Of a DNA stretch of 14,929 nucleotides, positions 12,602 through 14,929 are shown one piece after another. Source of the DNA: Candidatus Altarchaeota archaeon (lineage in GTDB: Archaea; SpSt-1190). The notes under the pieces were generated by a model. It saw nothing but the letters and a program-made list of their open reading frames with translations. It was not told the DNA's origin and did not search any database. The DNA lies in the NCBI GenBank assembly GCA_018221025.1, contig JAAOXX010000003.1, positions 1-14,929 of the forward strand, read 5' to 3'. Position 1 is the stretch's first letter. Each line of letters starts with the position of its first letter. Made by a program: the position numbers and the translations under genes.

Positions 12602-13720
12602 GACTTCTTGGGAAATCAATGGAATTTTCATTTTCACTGCTTTTGGTTCCATATTTATTTTTAAACTATAAACTTTTGAACCATTTCCACCATCGACGTA
12701 TCCCGATTTCAAATCCCCGTACATCTCACCATCAACACCAAAATCAAAGCCTTGTTCACTCCTAATTTCAAGTGTTTTAATACCTCGAATTGCCTCAACA
12801 CCGTCAAGATAAATGCTTCGATTTAGCTTGTTTGAAATTTTCAAAAGTTCCATCCGAGAAGATCCGTATTCACCCGATTTCACATATAAGAGTGAAAACT
12901 TTCCATCAAATGCACTTTCACCCTCAATTTTAATTTTTCCCCCGCCGGTTGTAGTGGTATTAAGGGTTTGTGCAGCCCAAATATCTTGACCGTCAATTTC
13001 AAAATAATCTCCAACAGGAGTCCAAGTTGGTTCCCCATCATACCTACTAAGTTTTTCAATATCCCCTCTAGCAATAACTGTCAAATCTGTAGGCTCTTGA
13101 GTTAAAATTGCCGTCATTCCCCTTAAAACATATGCAATTGGACCAATTCGCTTGAGCTTATTCCAGAATCCTGTCATTTCTCCAGCCTTAGCAATAACGT
13201 GCATGTGGTGACCAATATATGAGTGTCTTTCAAGCTCGTGTCCATCATCACCAACGGCCGTATAATGTAGCGCATCCATGTCTCTTTCAATAAACTTTCC
13301 TTCCTTAATTGCGCCCATGGATTTTTCCCAAATTTCCAAGGCTAGTTTGTTTGGAACCTTGTCTAAATTCGTATAACCTTCTTGATTATCAAGAACTGAA
13401 ATGGCAACGTCGTTACCAGTTCCAGCAGGAAGAGGTATTAAGTAACGCTCATATTCTTGGGCAACTTCTGCAACTTTCAGGGTTCCACCATCACCCGCAT
13501 GTGAAATTATACTTGTAATATCGTTATATTTTCCCGACTTGAATCCTTCTCGCAATTGGTCTGAAAAATCACCCTCTTCATTAAGAACAACAACTTCGCC
13601 GAGTTCCTTAAGTTGCTCAAGTTGCTCATCACTCAAAGATTTGAAGGGACTTACCGCAACTAGGTATTTTTCTGGTTTAATTAATTCATCTGTTATTTCT
13701 TGAGAGTAGCTAGATTCCAT
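12596..13720 (-). CDS. Diacylglycerol/lipid kinase-like protein (DAGK catalytic fold)
   Basis: Member of the diacylglycerol/sphingosine kinase and NAD kinase superfamily, which phosphorylates lipid hydroxyls with ATP; the natural substrate in archaea is uncertain. 374 aa. The nucleotide-binding motif is SHAGDGGTLKVAEVA (73-87), where the usual GGDGT reads GDGGT with one more Gly. The second glycine loop PLPAGTGNDVAIS (96-108) is well preserved. The C-terminal β-domain ends with FGVDGEMYGD, the family's VDGE site. It is longer than the usual enzyme of about 300 aa because of a Glu/Ser-rich N-terminus and a His-rich stretch (RHSYIGHHMH, 165-174) in the middle. The start is ATG 13720, with TTTATATTAT at -21 to -30 (leaderless). 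No membrane segment is seen, so the protein is probably soluble or peripheral. Confidence 0.82.
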   Translation of the reverse strand: MESSYSQEITDELIKPEKYLVAVSPFKSLSDEQLEQLKELGEVVVLNEEGDFSDQLREGFKSGKYNDITSIISHAGDGGTLKVAEVAQEYERYLIPLPAGTGNDVAISVLDNQEGYTNLDKVPNKLALEIWEKSMGAIKEGKFIERDMDALHYTAVGDDGHELERHSYIGHHMHVIAKAGEMTGFWNKLKRIGPIAYVLRGMTAILTQEPTDLTVIARGDIEKLSRYDGEPTWTPVGDYFEIDGQDIWAAQTLNTTTTGGGKIKIEGESAFDGKFSLLYVKSGEYGSSRMELLKISNKLNRSIYLDGVEAIRGIKTLEIRSEQGFDFGVDGEMYGDLKSGYVDGGNGSKVYSLKINMEPKAVKMKIPLISQEVL

Positions 13721-13740
13721 AGACTCTTGTCACAAATGGA

Positions 13741-13750
13741 TTTATATTAT
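13741..13750 (-). promoter_or_regulatory. TATA box of the lipid-kinase-like gene
   Basis: TTTATATTAT (plus-strand reading) lies 21-30 bp upstream of the ATG at 13720, the position seen for other leaderless genes in the window. Confidence 0.55.
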
Positions 13751-13775
13751 TTGCCTTAATAGGTTTCGTCATTTG

Positions 13776-14192
13776 CTATAAGCAACAGTCTTTCTGAGAC
13801 CTAACTGGTACAACAAACGAGCCCTTGACTTCAGATAAAACGGTGGTTTTTGGGCTAACAAAGAGGTCTTTTGCGAGTTTTTGGACATCGTCTTTACAGG
13901 AACTGAAGAAAACGGCGCTAACTTGACCTCTGGCTTCAAAACCAAAGACAAAGCCGGACGTTCCATTTAACTTATCAAGTGATGATTTTCCTTCAACTAA
14001 AACAAAAATAAAGTCTGTTTTATCCGGGTTTAATCCTGAAATCTTCTTCAAGACTCCGTTTTTTTCAAGTTTTTTTAGACGCAGACAGACTGCTGGTTGA
14101 GTGACTCCAAGTTTCTTTGATAATTCACTCTGAGACATATTTGGATTCTTTGAAAGCATTTCCAATAATTTCCAGTCTGAAGAATCAAGCAC
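13776..14192 (-). CDS. AsnC/Lrp-type transcriptional regulator
   Basis: 138-aa DNA-binding protein. The N-terminal AsnC-type winged helix-turn-helix reads DSSDWKLLEMLSKNPNMSQS, then the recognition region LGVTQPAVCLRLKKLEKNGVL (about 28-48). The remaining 90 residues form a β-rich domain in the place of the Lrp effector (RAM) domain but are divergent: IFVLVEGK, GFVFGFEARGQVSAVFF, VSPKTTVLSEVKGSFVVPV. It ends in two cysteines (KDCCL), with C36 and C99 also present, which could respond to thiols or metals; this is a guess. The start is GTG 14192, with a CTTTATAAAG box 20-29 bp upstream. It stands between the SDR and the kinase gene, each with its own promoter; the trxB palindrome is a possible target. 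Effector unknown. Confidence 0.82.
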   Translation of the reverse strand: MLDSSDWKLLEMLSKNPNMSQSELSKKLGVTQPAVCLRLKKLEKNGVLKKISGLNPDKTDFIFVLVEGKSSLDKLNGTSGFVFGFEARGQVSAVFFSSCKDDVQKLAKDLFVSPKTTVLSEVKGSFVVPVRSQKDCCL

Positions 14193-14211
14193 AAAAGGTA
14201 TTGGCGTTTCG

Positions 14212-14221
14212 CTTTATAAAG
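14212..14221 (-). promoter_or_regulatory. TATA box of the AsnC-type regulator
   Basis: CTTTATAAAG, a perfect palindrome, lies 20-29 bp upstream of the GTG at 14192. A short GCG-TTT-CGC inverted repeat (14204-14212) lies between it and the start and might be an autoregulatory site, but it is too short to claim. Confidence 0.55.
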
Positions 14222-14231
14222 TATAAGCAAG

Positions 14232-14929
14232 CTAGAATAATTTCTTAATTAAACCTATTACACCTTGGTCCCATTGGACTGTATGAGTGATGCCTTTCTC
14301 ATTCAGAATTTCATTTCTGTGTTTTTCATACCACTTATATGATTCAAGCAAAGATTTCTGGCTTGATTTCTTGGGCTTCCATCCTACACCCGTTAATTTG
14401 TCAACTGAAACAAAATGGTCTTTGTCCATAGTTTCATATGCCCAAGCGTATAGTGGACTTAGTCTAAGTTTATCAAGAATTCTCAAGGGAGTTTTAACCA
14501 GCCACGAGGGGAAGTGAATTAGTTTCCCTTTGCCGCGGTATTTGAGTAGTGTCAATAGATGGTCATTCATAGTTCCGAATTTGACCGCGCCGACATTGTA
14601 GACATCATTAGCCTGTTTTTTTGGAATCCTTGAAACCAGATAAATCGCTTCAGCGAGGTCATCAACATCGAGGAGTTGATACCTGTTATTTCCATTTCCA
14701 ATTACAGGCATATTCTTTCCATCAAAAATCCAGTCAAATAAAACCGAGAAAATTCCCAGTCTAACTGTGCCTACAAATGTTTTTGGTCGAAGAACTGTTA
14801 CCTTCATATCGTCTCTGTATTCCGTACAGAGTTTTTCTGCCGCAACTTTGCTGTCACCATGTGGTCCGACTGCGGGCAAGTGAGCATCCTCATAGATTGG
14901 ATGGGTTTTTGGAATTCCATATACTGCAG
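14232..14929 (-). CDS. NAD-dependent epimerase/dehydratase (extended SDR), 5' end beyond window
   Basis: The reading frame runs to the right edge without a start, so the N-terminal Rossmann part (GxxGxxG) is missing from view. About 232 residues are visible. They open with AVYGIPKTHPIYED and LPAVGPHGDSKVAAEKL, the extended-SDR catalytic region. VLRPKTFVGTVRLGIF, NRYQLLDVDDLAEAIYLV and DVYNVGAVKFGTM follow, all typical of nucleotide-sugar epimerase/dehydratase relatives. The YxxxK pair reads HxxxK: the catalytic Tyr is His (codon 14859-14861, CAT), while the Lys is kept. The C-terminus continues with a substrate-binding region and WKPKKSSQKSLLESYKWY. A TTG near 14879 is not the start, because conserved sequence lies before it. 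Substrate unknown; sugar nucleotide or sterol-like substrates are both possible. Confidence 0.85.
   Translation of the reverse strand, partial: AVYGIPKTHPIYEDAHLPAVGPHGDSKVAAEKLCTEYRDDMKVTVLRPKTFVGTVRLGIFSVLFDWIFDGKNMPVIGNGNNRYQLLDVDDLAEAIYLVSRIPKKQANDVYNVGAVKFGTMNDHLLTLLKYRGKGKLIHFPSWLVKTPLRILDKLRLSPLYAWAYETMDKDHFVSVDKLTGVGWKPKKSSQKSLLESYKWYEKHRNEILNEKGITHTVQWDQGVIGLIKKLF

Noticed and set aside
14204..14212. GCG-TTT-CGC operator before the AsnC-type gene
   Set aside because: A 3-bp inverted repeat is expected by chance.

Overview
The window (about 15 kb, A+T-rich) is archaeal chromosome. The evidence is a TATA-binding protein gene, a diphthamide-synthesis Dph2, an archaeal-type SRP (7S) RNA and a tRNA without an encoded CCA. 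In addition, TATA-like boxes sit about 25-28 bp upstream of many start codons, as expected for largely leaderless transcripts. I cannot assign the lineage from the sequence alone. Coding is dense and no gene-free stretch exceeds 300 bases. GTG starts are common (TBP, Dph2, CPHC redoxin, AsnC-type regulator, probably DUF432 and the aldo/keto reductase). The genes look like ordinary archaeal housekeeping and membrane genes, and I see no phage, IS or CRISPR material.

Layout. 74-676 (-): TBP. 728-4203 (-): a tight four-gene unit transcribed leftward: sugar-nucleotidyltransferase/hexapeptide protein, YvcK/CofD-like protein, HAD phosphatase, Dph2. The first three are joined by overlaps, and Dph2 follows after 7 nt. 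4304-4593 (+): SRP RNA, then an aldo/keto reductase and tRNA-Val(GAC). 5682-7309 (+): a divergent squalene/phytoene-synthase-like protein and a small membrane protein. 7287-8066 (-): a 2-hydroxyacid dehydrogenase, divergent from a DUF432 protein plus MscS channel pair (8117-9567, +). A 32-bp tandem repeat array fills the convergent gap after MscS. 9665-12573 (-): CPHC redoxin, thioredoxin, glutamate dehydrogenase and thioredoxin reductase. 12596-14192 (-): a lipid-kinase-like protein and an AsnC-type regulator. 14232 to the right edge (-): an epimerase-type SDR cut by the window end.

How genes work together. Thioredoxin, a CPHC redoxin and thioredoxin reductase form a thiol-redox set split around glutamate dehydrogenase. 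The thioredoxin, GDH and thioredoxin reductase promoters carry the same 13-bp TATA element at the same distance from the start codon, and the reductase has an added inverted repeat over its start. Lipid and envelope functions recur: squalene/phytoene synthase-like enzyme, DagK-like kinase, sugar-nucleotide enzyme with a YvcK-like partner, and MscS with DUF432.

The points most worth checking are the shared redox/GDH promoter element and trxB palindrome, the hairpin-rich 32-bp repeat, the divergent squalene/phytoene synthase-like protein, and the SDR whose catalytic Tyr reads as His.
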